In this document: positions 45,602-57,483 of the stretch, piece after piece
How positions within the stretch are numbered: the first letter of the stretch is position 1
How the letters are laid out: the number at the start of each line of letters is the position of its first letter
Assembly (NCBI GenBank): GCA_964530825.1
Contig: CAZHCA010000023.1
Coordinates: 12,158-76,157, forward strand
Origin: CAZHCA01 sp964530825
GTDB lineage: Bacteria > Bacteroidota > Bacteroidia > Chitinophagales > Saprospiraceae
Direction: 5' to 3'
Length of the DNA: 64,000 bases
Notes under the pieces: model-generated
Database searches by the model: none
What the model saw: the letters and a program-made list of their open reading frames with translations, nothing else
What the model was told of the DNA's origin: nothing
Made by a program: the position numbers and the translations under genes

Positions 45602-46573
45602 ATGGACAGCATACTACCCCTACTAATCGGCGGACTGGTCCTGTTTCTATACGCGATATCGCAGCTGTCGGGTGTTCTGAAAGATATCTTTTCCGATCGG
45701 GCCAAGCGCATCATTCGCAAGCGCACCTCCAATATTTTTTCTTCTATCCTGATCGGCACCCTTCTCACTATTATTCTGGATTCTTCTTCGGCTGTCATCA
45801 TTCTGGTCATCGTATTTATCAACGCCCGCACACTGACTTTTAAGCAGGCGATCGGGCTGATCATGGGCGCCAATATCGGCACTACCTTTTCGAATCAGAT
45901 CATCGCAATGGATGTAGGGAAATATTCTATCATTCCGCTGTTTATCGGTCTGGTCTTTGAAGTATTCGTCAAAAAGGATCCATGGAAACGCTACGGTAAC
46001 GTGCTGTTGTATTTCGGTATGCTCTTTTTCGGTCTCTATATCATGGAAGAATCGGTACTACCGCTGCGCGACAGCCCAGTTTTTTCCAAATGGATCGAAC
46101 GGGTAGAAGGTAACCCCCTTCAGGGAGCGCTGATCGGGGGCTTCATTACCCTGATCATACAATCTTCCAGCGGAACGGTTGGCATGGCCATCGTGTTGGG
46201 CAAACAAAACCTACTATCTGTGGCCGGCGGCATTGCCGTAATGCTGGGCGCCGAGCTGGGCACTTGCTCCGACACCCTAATCGCCACCATCAACGGTACC
46301 CGGCAAGCCTTCAAGGCCGGACTATTCCACTTGCTTTTCAATCTAACCACCATTATCATTGGCTTAATGCTGTTCGAGCCCTTTGTTTCCCTGGTCGATC
46401 GCATCTCCTCCACCGAAGATATCGGGCGGGTGATCGCCAACGCCCATATGCTCTTCAATATCCTGGGTGTGGTATTGTTTTTACCTTTCGTTGGACTGGT
46501 AGCATCCGGGCTGAATCGATTGATCCCGGAAAAAGCAGGAGTGCAAAAAAGCGACAAAGTACCCGCTGAATGA
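45602..46573 (+). CDS. Na/Pi cotransporter family (NptA-like) membrane protein
   Basis: 323 residues with about eight membrane segments and two inverted repeats: the second holds IQSSSGTVGMAI (the QSSS motif), the first LDSSSAVIILVI with Asp in place of Gln. GANIGTTFSNQIIA and GAELGTCSDTLIATI flank them. No PhoU domain follows, so this is the short form. It would import phosphate with Na+, matching the sodium-based energetics suggested elsewhere in the window; that link is inference. Confidence 0.85.
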   Translation: MDSILPLLIGGLVLFLYAISQLSGVLKDIFSDRAKRIIRKRTSNIFSSILIGTLLTIILDSSSAVIILVIVFINARTLTFKQAIGLIMGANIGTTFSNQIIAMDVGKYSIIPLFIGLVFEVFVKKDPWKRYGNVLLYFGMLFFGLYIMEESVLPLRDSPVFSKWIERVEGNPLQGALIGGFITLIIQSSSGTVGMAIVLGKQNLLSVAGGIAVMLGAELGTCSDTLIATINGTRQAFKAGLFHLLFNLTTIIIGLMLFEPFVSLVDRISSTEDIGRVIANAHMLFNILGVVLFLPFVGLVASGLNRLIPEKAGVQKSDKVPAE

Positions 46574-46603
46574 GGAACTGGTATCCGTATCTATTTCCCA
46601 ATC

Positions 46604-46899
46604 CTAGCGAATGGCCAACGTTATGCCGGCCGGTTCCGCTTGCAGGTAGATTGTATTTCTCAGAATAATTGCGAAAATAAAAGGATTGTGCTGTACGTAA
46701 TCGGCATTAGCCAATTCCCGCATGGAGGCAGTGTCTTGTTGCAATACAGCGTTTAAAAAGCACCGACGGTTTCTTTTTTGCTCATTGTTGAAATTTTTGG
46801 ATTAGAATGCTCGGTTGGTTCCCCACCGTTTCTCGAGTGTGTTGAACTGCAGGCCGCAAGGAGGCCCGTTACTAATAGGGTTGCAATACGTAATCTCAT
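46604..46899 (-). pseudogene. Truncated, frameshifted SnoaL-like lipoprotein gene
   Basis: From ATG 46899 (minus strand): signal and lipobox MRLRIATLLVTGLLAACSS, then KKETVGAF; a T is missing from the run at 46755-46759, and in the next frame LNAVLQQDTASMRELANADYVQHNPF follows. That block matches SnoaL-like proteins that begin with a helix and an HNPF motif. Homology ends soon after, with a stop at 46604, so most of the domain is gone. The rest of the 46574-47110 gap shows only AT-rich DNA. Confidence 0.65.
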
Positions 46900-47110
46900 A
46901 GGCAAGCATCATTGATTTTAATTTGCAAGCAAAATTTGAGTTAATTGCATATTACAAGTAAAAATGAATGTTCTGTTAACCTGAAATAGCCTTTCCCAGG
47001 CGGATTGCCTTGCTGGTCCAACGGAAAAAATTATAAAATAAGAAAGTTGAACATTGGTAATGGAAGACGAGTACAACCTGAAGTGAAGTAAATTACAACT
47101 AAATCATTCT

Positions 47111-47656
47111 ATGAAAATACTATTCGCTATTGGGCTAATCCTTCAGCTTATTGCACAGATATCCTTCTCGATTCATTCCAAAGAAATAAATCTCCTAAAA
47201 CCTATTGATTTTATTCATTGGATGCTCTTAGTTGGGGTTGTTCTAATCATTCCACATGCGCTGAATTTTTCCAAGGGAGTATTTCAGAAATTTGGAGTAG
47301 TCTGCACTCTGATTGGAATCATTTCTCATATCGGCATGTGTGCAATCGATTTTGTGTTGTGGTCATTTGAAGATAACCTGGAAGGCAGAAATGCGCTGAT
47401 TGAACAACTCAGGGCAGAGCCATCCATATGGCTGGTATTTTTTTCCATTGGACCAGTATTTTTGGGTACCGGATTGACCATTCAAGCTTTAGGACATTGG
47501 AAAGACCACTTTACAGGCACAATGAGTACGCTACTCGGTACTTTGCTCATGGGCGTTTACATATTCCTTGTTCCAGAACAACGCCTGATCCTTATCGTGG
47601 GTTATTTAGTATTTGCTATTGGGCTTTTAATAATCACTTTTGGTAAGAAGGAATAA
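47111..47656 (+). CDS. Hypothetical membrane protein, AT-rich
   Basis: 181 residues with about six membrane segments. Not recognised. Its base composition is clearly richer in A+T than its neighbours (codons such as aat, att, tta), and the flanks are AT-rich too, which suggests a recent arrival. No metal-binding or catalytic motif is visible. Confidence 0.65.
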   Translation: MKILFAIGLILQLIAQISFSIHSKEINLLKPIDFIHWMLLVGVVLIIPHALNFSKGVFQKFGVVCTLIGIISHIGMCAIDFVLWSFEDNLEGRNALIEQLRAEPSIWLVFFSIGPVFLGTGLTIQALGHWKDHFTGTMSTLLGTLLMGVYIFLVPEQRLILIVGYLVFAIGLLIITFGKKE

Positions 47657-47846
47657 TGGTTTGCAAAAAGTCTATTTTTCTCAATTCACAAAGCTTTTTA
47701 TCTGTTGTTTTGCGCCATTAAAAAATCCCACCATTTTAAAACCTCAATAACTTTCCTTTTCCTTATCATATAAAAATATATATCATCCAATATCCGAGAA
47801 ACCGTAAGCAACTCAACAACCTAATTAGCTGTGTTTGATAGGCTCC

Positions 47847-47880
47847 CCAAAAAAAGGCAGCCCACCGACGGGCTGCCTCC
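47847..47880 (-). terminator. Rho-independent terminator of katG
   Basis: AGGCAGCCC (47855-47863) pairs perfectly with GGGCTGCCT (47870-47878) around a 6-base loop; on the minus strand it is followed by eight or more T residues. It lies about 40 bp beyond the katG stop. Confidence 0.85.
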
Positions 47881-47917
47881 TTTAAAAAATATCTTATGTA
47901 ATGACTAGGCCACTTGT

Positions 47918-50629
<2,712 letters not shown>

Positions 50630-51052
50630 ATGAAAAATCTTCAACTCCAGGACTTCCCATCGCGGACTTATGATAAGCTGCGCTATGGTGACACCGACCG
50701 GCAGGGCCATGTCAACAATGCCGTATTTGCATCTTTTCTGGAAACGGGCCGCGTCGAATTATTGTACCATTCGGAGCGACCGCTCCTACCGGATGGGGCA
50801 AGCTTCGTCATTGTTTCCCTTCAGCTAAATTTCATCCGGGAAATTACCTGGCCGGGAAAAATCGACATTGGCACGGGCATTACTCAGATCGGCAACAGTT
50901 CGATAAAGATCTACCAGCAGCTCTTCCAAAACGAACAGTTGGTAGCCGATGCCGAAACGGTCATCGTGCAGGTCGATGGCGCTACCGGCCGGAGCAGGCC
51001 GCTGGAGCCAAAAGCCAAGGCTATATTAGAACAGTTGATAATGCAAGAATGA
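50630..51052 (+). CDS. Acyl-CoA thioesterase (4HBT hot-dog family)
   Basis: 140 residues. YGDTDRQGHVNNAVFASFLETGRVELL is the 4-hydroxybenzoyl-CoA thioesterase signature with its Asp in the active-site loop. Hydrolyses acyl-CoA thioesters; chain specificity is unknown. Confidence 0.85.
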   Translation: MKNLQLQDFPSRTYDKLRYGDTDRQGHVNNAVFASFLETGRVELLYHSERPLLPDGASFVIVSLQLNFIREITWPGKIDIGTGITQIGNSSIKIYQQLFQNEQLVADAETVIVQVDGATGRSRPLEPKAKAILEQLIMQE

Positions 51053-51206
51053 CCTAGAATCACCCTGGAGATCTTGTCTTGTTGGCGCCCCTATATCCAT
51101 TTGATTTAAATTGCGGCCATGAGGATAGTTGCCAAATTCCCACCGTTCATCGTAGGGGATCTTCGGTACATTTTCCATCCCTCCCATGAACACAACATGA
51201 AACACC

Positions 51207-52016
51207 ATGGAATCTACCTCTACTAATGGGCAAACCGACAACTCCAATCGTTCGATCCTGCCTATTTTGGTCATCTTCGGCATCTACTTTGTGCTTGATC
51301 AAATGTATTTTAGCAGCCTTCGGCAGTGGATTTTCCAATACGTTCCGCAGATCGGTGCTGCCCATATCCTCGCCTACCTGGCATCTTGCCTTACGCTATT
51401 TATCGGTCTGCTTTGGTTACATGGCAAACATTCATTCTTCGAAAGCCTGGGCCTGAGTCGGTCCTTCCGGCGAGCGGTATTATTCGCCTTTTTGTGCACC
51501 TTGCCCATGTTTGTGGGTTACGCGGTTGTGTCTAATTTCACCATCGGCCTTACCGTTGACGGTTTTCTGATCAGCGTACTGGCGGCCGCTTTTTTCGAAG
51601 AGCTGATTTTTCGGGGATTCTTTTTCGGTCAATTGTTCCGGTATACCAAATTGGGGTTTATCACCTCTGTAATCCTGAATGCACTCATTTTCGGTTTGCT
51701 TCACTTGTACCAGGGAACCGAATGGCAAGAAATCCTTGGTATCTTCCTTGTTACCTTTTCTGGTGGCGTACTATTCGCCTGGGCCTATGTCGAGTGGGAT
51801 TTCAACCTGTGGGTTCCCATTTTTCTGCATTTTTTCATGAACCTTTCCTGGGACTTATTCAACATTAGCGACGATGCCCTGGGTACAGTTTATGGGAATT
51901 TATTTCGAATCCTGACCATAGCGCTGATTATTTTCCTTACCCTAGTATACAAAAGACGAAAAGGGCTGTCTTTGGCAGTGCAGCGGCACAATCTTTGGGT
52001 GAAGCCAACCGCATAG
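51207..52016 (+). CDS. CPBP-family intramembrane glutamic protease
   Basis: 269 residues, about eight membrane segments. The family motifs are EELIFRGFFFG (EExxxR) and FGLLHLYQG with the second-motif His, and a third stretch FLHFFMNLSWD with His and Asn. Rce1/CPBP proteases cleave in the membrane; in bacteria they also act as bacteriocin self-immunity proteins, but nothing nearby suggests a bacteriocin. Confidence 0.85.
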   Translation: MESTSTNGQTDNSNRSILPILVIFGIYFVLDQMYFSSLRQWIFQYVPQIGAAHILAYLASCLTLFIGLLWLHGKHSFFESLGLSRSFRRAVLFAFLCTLPMFVGYAVVSNFTIGLTVDGFLISVLAAAFFEELIFRGFFFGQLFRYTKLGFITSVILNALIFGLLHLYQGTEWQEILGIFLVTFSGGVLFAWAYVEWDFNLWVPIFLHFFMNLSWDLFNISDDALGTVYGNLFRILTIALIIFLTLVYKRRKGLSLAVQRHNLWVKPTA

Positions 52017-52525
52017 AGAACAGGTCAGTTCTTCCCATGTCTTTGCACTACTGGGGTGCAGAGTAATCCATCAGGTGAGGGCATTTTTGCAACGCCGTCC
52101 ATCCTTTTAACATGACAAATAATCGCCCCTGAAAAGAAGTAAAAACAAAATTCGATTTTTCTTTTTAGCGTTTTGTCAAAAATTTACCATTAGGTAATAG
52201 AAGGGGCTGAATAAGAGTGGTTCGGAAAAGTTGTTAGGGCTATAGCGCTGTTAGCTCTTGCACATTGCCACTATCCTTTGTATTATTATAGGTGTTTTAA
52301 AACATCTTTACGATTTTTATTATCGCATTTCACCTTACTATTTACTTTCAACAAGAGACATTCTAGTCAACCTGTCAATCCCTTTGTTTAGTATTTTGCT
52401 TCAGCCATAGTTCTCCTTCATTCTGCAGCTGAACAAAAAACAGTTTACCTCGGTACATACGGGTACAGGGTACCTTCGGTAACCGGCTAACAGTCAACCT
52501 TCGATGGCGCCAAAAAGCCTGTAAT
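52017..52525. other. Intergenic region before the copper ATPase
   Basis: About 510 bp, no gene. Contains a copy of the palindromic repeat (52233-52255) and, just upstream of the ATPase, several GGTAC-containing half-sites between about 52448 and 52484 (GGTACATACGGGTACAGGG, then GTACC and GGTAACC), which could be a metalloregulator site. Confidence 0.5.
52233..52255. repeat. Dispersed palindromic element, copy 1
   Basis: GTTAGGGCTATAGCGCTGTTAGC. The block CTATAGCGCTGTTAGCT also occurs at 60634-60651, within a larger cluster of the same motif. Confidence 0.6.
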
Positions 52526-54517
52526 ATGCGCGACCAAGCAGCTTCCAATAATGGCCAAAACCATCATGCCCGAATGATCGAAGATTTCAAAAATCGATTT
52601 TGGATATCGCTGATCATCACCATTCCCATTGTCGCCTTAGCCCCCCTCATCCAGGATTGGCTTGGGTACGAATTACAATTTAGGGGAGACCATTATGTGC
52701 GATTTGCGCTTGCTTCTGCCATCTTCATCTATGGAGGGTGGCCTTTTCTCCAAGGTACGGCTAGAGAGTTAAAGTGCCGGGCGCCAGGCATGATGACCCT
52801 TATCGGACTGGCTATTGCCGTTGCTTATATTTATAGTTCGGCCGTAGTGTTCGGACTGAGTGGAAAGACTTTCTTCTGGGAGCTGGCCACCCTGATCGTG
52901 GTTATGTTACTGGGACACTGGTTCGAAATGCGGTCGGTCATGGGGGCTTCTAACGCCCTCCAAGAATTGGCAGAGATGCTCCCGGCTGAAGCTCGTCGCG
53001 TTCGAGCGGACGGTCAGCAGGAAGCTATTTCGATCGACGAAATCCAAACCGACGATGTTGTACTGATCCGCCCGGGCGAAAAAATTCCGGCCGACGGCAC
53101 GGTTATCGAAGGGGAAAGTTACGTTAACGAAGCCATGCTAACCGGCGAGTCGAAACCAGTAGCTAAACATCCGGACGCCGAGGTCATCGGTGGATCTATC
53201 AACGAAAACGGAGCCCTGAAAGTAAAGGTGGACCGTACCGGCAAGGACGCCTATTTGTCACAAGTCATTCATCTGGTCGAAGAAGCGCAACAAACGAAGT
53301 CCAACACACAAAATCTAGCGAACCGAGCAGCCGGATGGCTTTTCTACTTGGCCCTGGGCGCTGGCCTCATTACCTTAGTTGCCTGGTTGGCATCAGGTCG
53401 AGCCTTCGATTATTCCTTGGAACGCATGGTTACGGTGATGGTTATCTCATGCCCCCACGCGCTTGGATTGGCGGTCCCGCTGGTAGCTGCTATTTCGATG
53501 GCTGTTTCGGCCAGCAATGGTTTATTGATTCGCAACCGGACGGCTTTCGAAAATGCCCGAAACCTTACCATGGTCCTTTTCGATAAAACGGGCACCTTAA
53601 CAGAGGGATCATTTAGCGTGACGCGCTATAAAAGCCTACAGGAGGAGCGATCGGATGATGCCTTACTCAGCTTGGCCGCCTCAATCGAATCCAGCTCCGA
53701 ACACCCCATTGCTGCCGGCATCGTTCGCAAGGCGCAATCGGCCGAAATAGCAGTGACCGAACCCGAAACTTTCTCAAATATCACTGGCAAAGGCGTACAA
53801 GCAACCCTGCATGGCAGAGAAATAAAAATTGTAAGCCCGGGCATGGTCCGCGAATTGGATTTGTCCATTCCAGAAGAAGCTATTCAAGACGAAGCCGAAA
53901 CCGTGGTCTTCTTAGTTGAAGGCGGCGACTTGCTCGGTTATGTGGCGCTGGCCGATGCTATACGACAAGAGTCCTACCCTGCGGTTGCACAACTGCGAAA
54001 GGCTGGCCTAAAAGTCGCTATGGCTACGGGCGATAACGCTCGGGTTGCGGCTGCCGTGCAGGCAGCACTTGACTTGGATGATTACTTTGCCGAGATCCTT
54101 CCAGAAAAAAAACAGCAGATTATCAAAGACTACCAGGATGCTGGGGAAATCCTTGCCATGGTAGGTGATGGGGTCAATGACGCTCCGGCCTTGGCTCAGG
54201 CCAACGTAGGTATTGCTATTGGTTCGGGAACCAATGTGGCAGCCGAGACGGCCGATATTATTTTAGTAAAAAACAACCCTCGGGATATCGTAAGCCTTAT
54301 CCGGTTTGGATCGGCTACTTATGCAAAAATGGTGCAAAACCTGTGGTGGGCAGCTGGATATAACATCCTAGCTATTCCACTCGCTGCTGGTGCCTTTGCT
54401 GCCTGGGAAATCATCCTTAGCCCAGCAGTAGGAGCTATCCTGATGAGCCTTAGTACCGTAATTGTCGCCTTCAACGCCCAGCTCCTACGACGACAAATGA
54501 ACGTGAAAGCCGCTTAA
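52526..54517 (+). CDS. copB: CopB-type copper/silver-translocating P-type ATPase
   Basis: 663-residue P1B ATPase. The transmembrane metal site is CPH (Cys309-Pro-His311), the P1B-3 form linked to Cu(II)/Ag export. Phosphorylation motif DKTGTLTEG with Asp353; [11 protein letters not shown] is the nucleotide-domain HP motif; [12 protein letters not shown] is the hinge. A cytosolic His-rich metal-binding extension is not evident beyond NGQNHHA at the N-terminus. Followed 86 bp later by a metal-binding hydrolase lipoprotein. Confidence 0.93.
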   Translation: MRDQAASNNGQNHHARMIEDFKNRFWISLIITIPIVALAPLIQDWLGYELQFRGDHYVRFALASAIFIYGGWPFLQGTARELKCRAPGMMTLIGLAIAVAYIYSSAVVFGLSGKTFFWELATLIVVMLLGHWFEMRSVMGASNALQELAEMLPAEARRVRADGQQEAISIDEIQTDDVVLIRPGEKIPADGTVIEGESYVNEAMLTGESKPVAKHPDAEVIGGSINENGALKVKVDRTGKDAYLSQVIHLVEEAQQTKSNTQNLANRAAGWLFYLALGAGLITLVAWLASGRAFDYSLERMVTVMVISCPHALGLAVPLVAAISMAVSASNGLLIRNRTAFENARNLTMVLFDKTGTLTEGSFSVTRYKSLQEERSDDALLSLAASIESSSEHPIAAGIVRKAQSAEIAVTEPETFSNITGKGVQATLHGREIKIVSPGMVRELDLSIPEEAIQDEAETVVFLVEGGDLLGYVALADAIRQESYPAVAQLRKAGLKVAMATGDNARVAAAVQAALDLDDYFAEILPEKKQQIIKDYQDAGEILAMVGDGVNDAPALAQANVGIAIGSGTNVAAETADIILVKNNPRDIVSLIRFGSATYAKMVQNLWWAAGYNILAIPLAAGAFAAWEIILSPAVGAILMSLSTVIVAFNAQLLRRQMNVKAA

Positions 54518-54603
54518 CATCTTACCAAAGGGCATCCATTTGTAGGGGCCTGCCTGGCTTCCCTGCATCTTTATCGTAAGTGATTTCAAAAACGCCTGAT
54601 AAA

Positions 54604-55674
54604 ATGCCACGGAAGTACCTGCTCTTCTTATGGATGGCGCTTGCCTCTTGTAATCGACAAGATGGGACCTTCATCTGCCGTCCCTGCAATCTATCGTGTG
54701 ATGACTATACCTTTTCCCGGCCAGGTGAATGCCCGCATTGCCATATGGAGCTTTATCCACTGGCCGAGGTAAGCAATCCTAAGACCGCCATCCAACCTGG
54801 TTCTGGCTTTTTCCATTCTCGGGTACAGCGCGGATCCGGTAGCATAACCGTACCCGTATATTATCACATGCCCCAAAACTTTACCTCCGCCTCCGACATT
54901 TGGTTGGTCATACCTGGTACGGGGCGCAGCGCTGAGCAGTACCGCGACGCCTGGGTGGAGGCTTCGGAAAAGTACAGTCTGCTGATTGTGGCTCCCCTTT
55001 ATCCCGAGCGGCACTTTCCCTTCGAAGCTTACCACCTGGGTGGAATTATACAGGATTCCAACCTGGAAGCAGTTGTCACGTATGAAGAAGGTACGCCCAA
55101 TGTTTGGTTGGACGAAGCAGCCTGGAAGTACACCCTGAACCTGGATGCAAAATCCTGGCTGTTTGCTGATTTTGACCAGCTTTTTGAAAAAGTGGTAGCG
55201 GCGGTGGGTTCTAACCAATCGTCTTACTCGGTTTTCGGTCATTCGGCGGGCGGTCATATTGCCCATCGGTTAGCCCTCCTGGGCGGAAATACTAAAGCCA
55301 AACGTATACTGGCGGCCAATGCCAGCTTCTATACCCTACCCGTCGATGATGTCGACTTCCCCTTCGGACTTGGTAACTTGCCGGTGGACACCACGGCTTT
55401 AAAGTTGGCTTTGCAAAAAAACTTTACCCTCCTGCTCGGCGAGCTCGACAATACCAAAGAAACCCATGGCAACTTTCTGCGATCGCCCACTGCGGACCTA
55501 CAGGGTTTGCACCGCTTCGCCAGAGGACGCTTTTTTTACCGCAACGCGCAAAATGTCGCTGTTCTGCTTGGGGTGCGTTTAAACTGGTCGCTGTACCGCG
55601 TCCCAGGTGTAGGGCACGATGAACGGTTGATGAGTAAGGCGGCAGCAGAATATGTATATGGACAGGAAAAGTAA
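54604..55674 (+). CDS. Lipoprotein with N-terminal heavy-metal-binding-like domain and alpha/beta hydrolase
   Basis: 356 residues from ATG 54604; the frame extends to a GTG at 54580, but the chosen start gives a clean lipobox (LFLWMALASC, Cys16). Next comes a metal-ribbon-like domain: Cys25, 28, 32, 43 and 46 with PGECPHCHMEL, similar to heavy-metal-binding domains that accompany copper systems. The rest is an alpha/beta hydrolase with GHSAGG (Ser214) and a C-terminal GVGHDERL His. Lies directly downstream of the CopB ATPase, so a link to copper is suggested but not proved. Confidence 0.75.
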   Translation: MPRKYLLFLWMALASCNRQDGTFICRPCNLSCDDYTFSRPGECPHCHMELYPLAEVSNPKTAIQPGSGFFHSRVQRGSGSITVPVYYHMPQNFTSASDIWLVIPGTGRSAEQYRDAWVEASEKYSLLIVAPLYPERHFPFEAYHLGGIIQDSNLEAVVTYEEGTPNVWLDEAAWKYTLNLDAKSWLFADFDQLFEKVVAAVGSNQSSYSVFGHSAGGHIAHRLALLGGNTKAKRILAANASFYTLPVDDVDFPFGLGNLPVDTTALKLALQKNFTLLLGELDNTKETHGNFLRSPTADLQGLHRFARGRFFYRNAQNVAVLLGVRLNWSLYRVPGVGHDERLMSKAAAEYVYGQEK

Positions 55675-55909
55675 TGTCTCTCCTATCCTTACGGCCAATG
55701 CACAGGCAGGCTTAAAAGATTGGATAGATGAGGTATATGTAGGTTAAAGATGACCGCACCGTTTGGCCACGTCAACCTAACCCCGCAAGTACGAATTAGC
55801 ATTTGATCTAATCTCCTTTCTTCCGTATATTATGTAATAGGCAACGAACCTTATTCAACCCTTATTGAATTTTCCCTATCACCCGGCTCACACCATTAAA
55901 ACCAATCGT

Positions 55910-56668
55910 ATGCAACAACTGCTTAACAAGGTCACCATAGTTACGGGTGCAGGTGCGGGTATGGGAAAAGCCATTGCCCTTTTATTTGCCGCCGAGGGAA
56001 GTAAGGTCGTAGCTACGGACATCGATCAACAGCGGCTGGATGTACTCGCTACAGAGAGCCAATACCCGCTTACTACCCTGATCGCCGACATGGGTAAAGA
56101 AGCCGATATCGACAAGATGATCGAAGCGGCCGTCTCGACCTATGGCACGCTCGACATCCTAGTCAACAACGCTGGCATTATGGATAACTTCGAACCAGTC
56201 GCAGAAGTCGATAATGCGCTGATGGACAAAATCATGCGGGTCAACTTCGAGGGGCCTTTTAAGGCAATGCGTAGGGCCGTTCACCTTTTCCTGAAAAAGG
56301 GAAGCGGTGTTATTATCAACATCAGTTCGATCGGTGGCATCAAAGGTGGAGTAGCAGGCGCTGCTTACACTTCGAGCAAGTATGCACTGAACGGTCTCAC
56401 CCGAAGTACAGGCTACCTTTATTCCAAATCAGGTATCCGTTGTAATGCTATTGCCCCTGGCGCGGTAAATACTCGCATCGCAGAAACCATCGATATGGAA
56501 AAAGTAACGCCGCTAGTCAACGATCGCATTATGACAGGCTTGGCTCTCAATCCGAAAACCGGCCAGCCGGAGGAGATTGCCCGGGTTGCCTTGTTTTTAG
56601 CAACCGAAGCCGCTAGCTTCATCAATGGCCAGATCATTGCAGTGGATGGAGGTTGGAGCGCCTATTAG
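55910..56668 (+). CDS. Short-chain dehydrogenase/reductase
   Basis: 252 residues from ATG 55910 (an extension to 55865 is unlikely). Cofactor loop TGAGAGMGKA, NNAG, active-site SSIGG and YTSSK (Tyr and Lys), and the C-terminal GQIIAVDGGWSAY of FabG-like classical SDRs. Probably NAD-preferring because of TDID after strand 2. Substrate unknown. Confidence 0.9.
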   Translation: MQQLLNKVTIVTGAGAGMGKAIALLFAAEGSKVVATDIDQQRLDVLATESQYPLTTLIADMGKEADIDKMIEAAVSTYGTLDILVNNAGIMDNFEPVAEVDNALMDKIMRVNFEGPFKAMRRAVHLFLKKGSGVIINISSIGGIKGGVAGAAYTSSKYALNGLTRSTGYLYSKSGIRCNAIAPGAVNTRIAETIDMEKVTPLVNDRIMTGLALNPKTGQPEEIARVALFLATEAASFINGQIIAVDGGWSAY

Positions 56669-57483
56669 AAGCAAGCAACATTGTTTTTTTTGCTTATTGT
56701 CAGCATCCCTCCACTGCCTTTTCGGGCTGCTGACCGTTTTTTTATCAAAGAAAATCGATTGGTAAGGGTCAATAAAACTGGCCAACAGTGGGCAAAACAA
56801 TGTTTTGGACAATCTACATTTGGCGATTTCCTTCCACCTCTGCTTTCGGGAGAGCCGTTAAGGTGACCTGTCCTTCTGCATCCCTAACCACCTTTTGGAG
56901 TAGCGCTTTAAGACTAGCCGTTGTCCAAACTACAGCCCCGATAAGCCGCTTTTCTGGCCGACGCAAAATAACGCCGATTAACTCCATGGATTTTGAGGGT
57001 TGCACCTCCACCTAAGGATAGGATGACCGGCCATCACTGGCAGAATGTAGGTTAACGAGATCTAAGGTGGCCTCGCCTTTGATTGGCACTACGGGGTTGG
57101 CTATTCCACCGTAGTTGAAATATATAGGTAGCCGTTGCTGTCGAAGACTAAGGACGAACAGTCATCTTAAAGTCAACATAAGAATACCCCACTTGGTCAT
57201 AGGGTCAAGCCCAATCGGGTCCGTCTTTACGAGAAGGCGCTACGAGGGTCCCGATCTGTTCGGTAGCGTCGGCAAAAAAGAGGAGCCTGGAAACCTTCTA
57301 TTGGGCAGATAGAATGGAAAAGATAAAGAAGGCCCATCAGGAATGAAGCGGCCCCTTCATTTTTCGAATACAACTGAGCTTCAAGGACCTCATTAGATTC
57401 TAGTTTTGAGGTTATGAAAAGAAGATAAATGAAGAATGCTCGAACCGCGCGGATCTTACCGAATTACCAATCGCTTTTTACAC
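56669..57483. other. Gap with a probable minus-strand gene remnant
   Basis: About 815 bp. On the minus strand, coding-like segments follow one another between about 57310 and 56814 in changing frames (TEQIGTLVAPSRKDGPDWA, YDQVGYSYVDFKMTVRP, NYGGIANPVVPIKGEATLDL, then MELIGVILRRPEKRLIGAVV), each cut by stops. This looks like a decayed protein of about 160 residues; the family is not recognised. Nothing else is visible. Confidence 0.35.

Noticed and set aside
51207..52016. Bacteriocin immunity function for the CPBP protein
   Set aside because: No bacteriocin-like small gene or export system was found nearby, so only the protease family can be stated.
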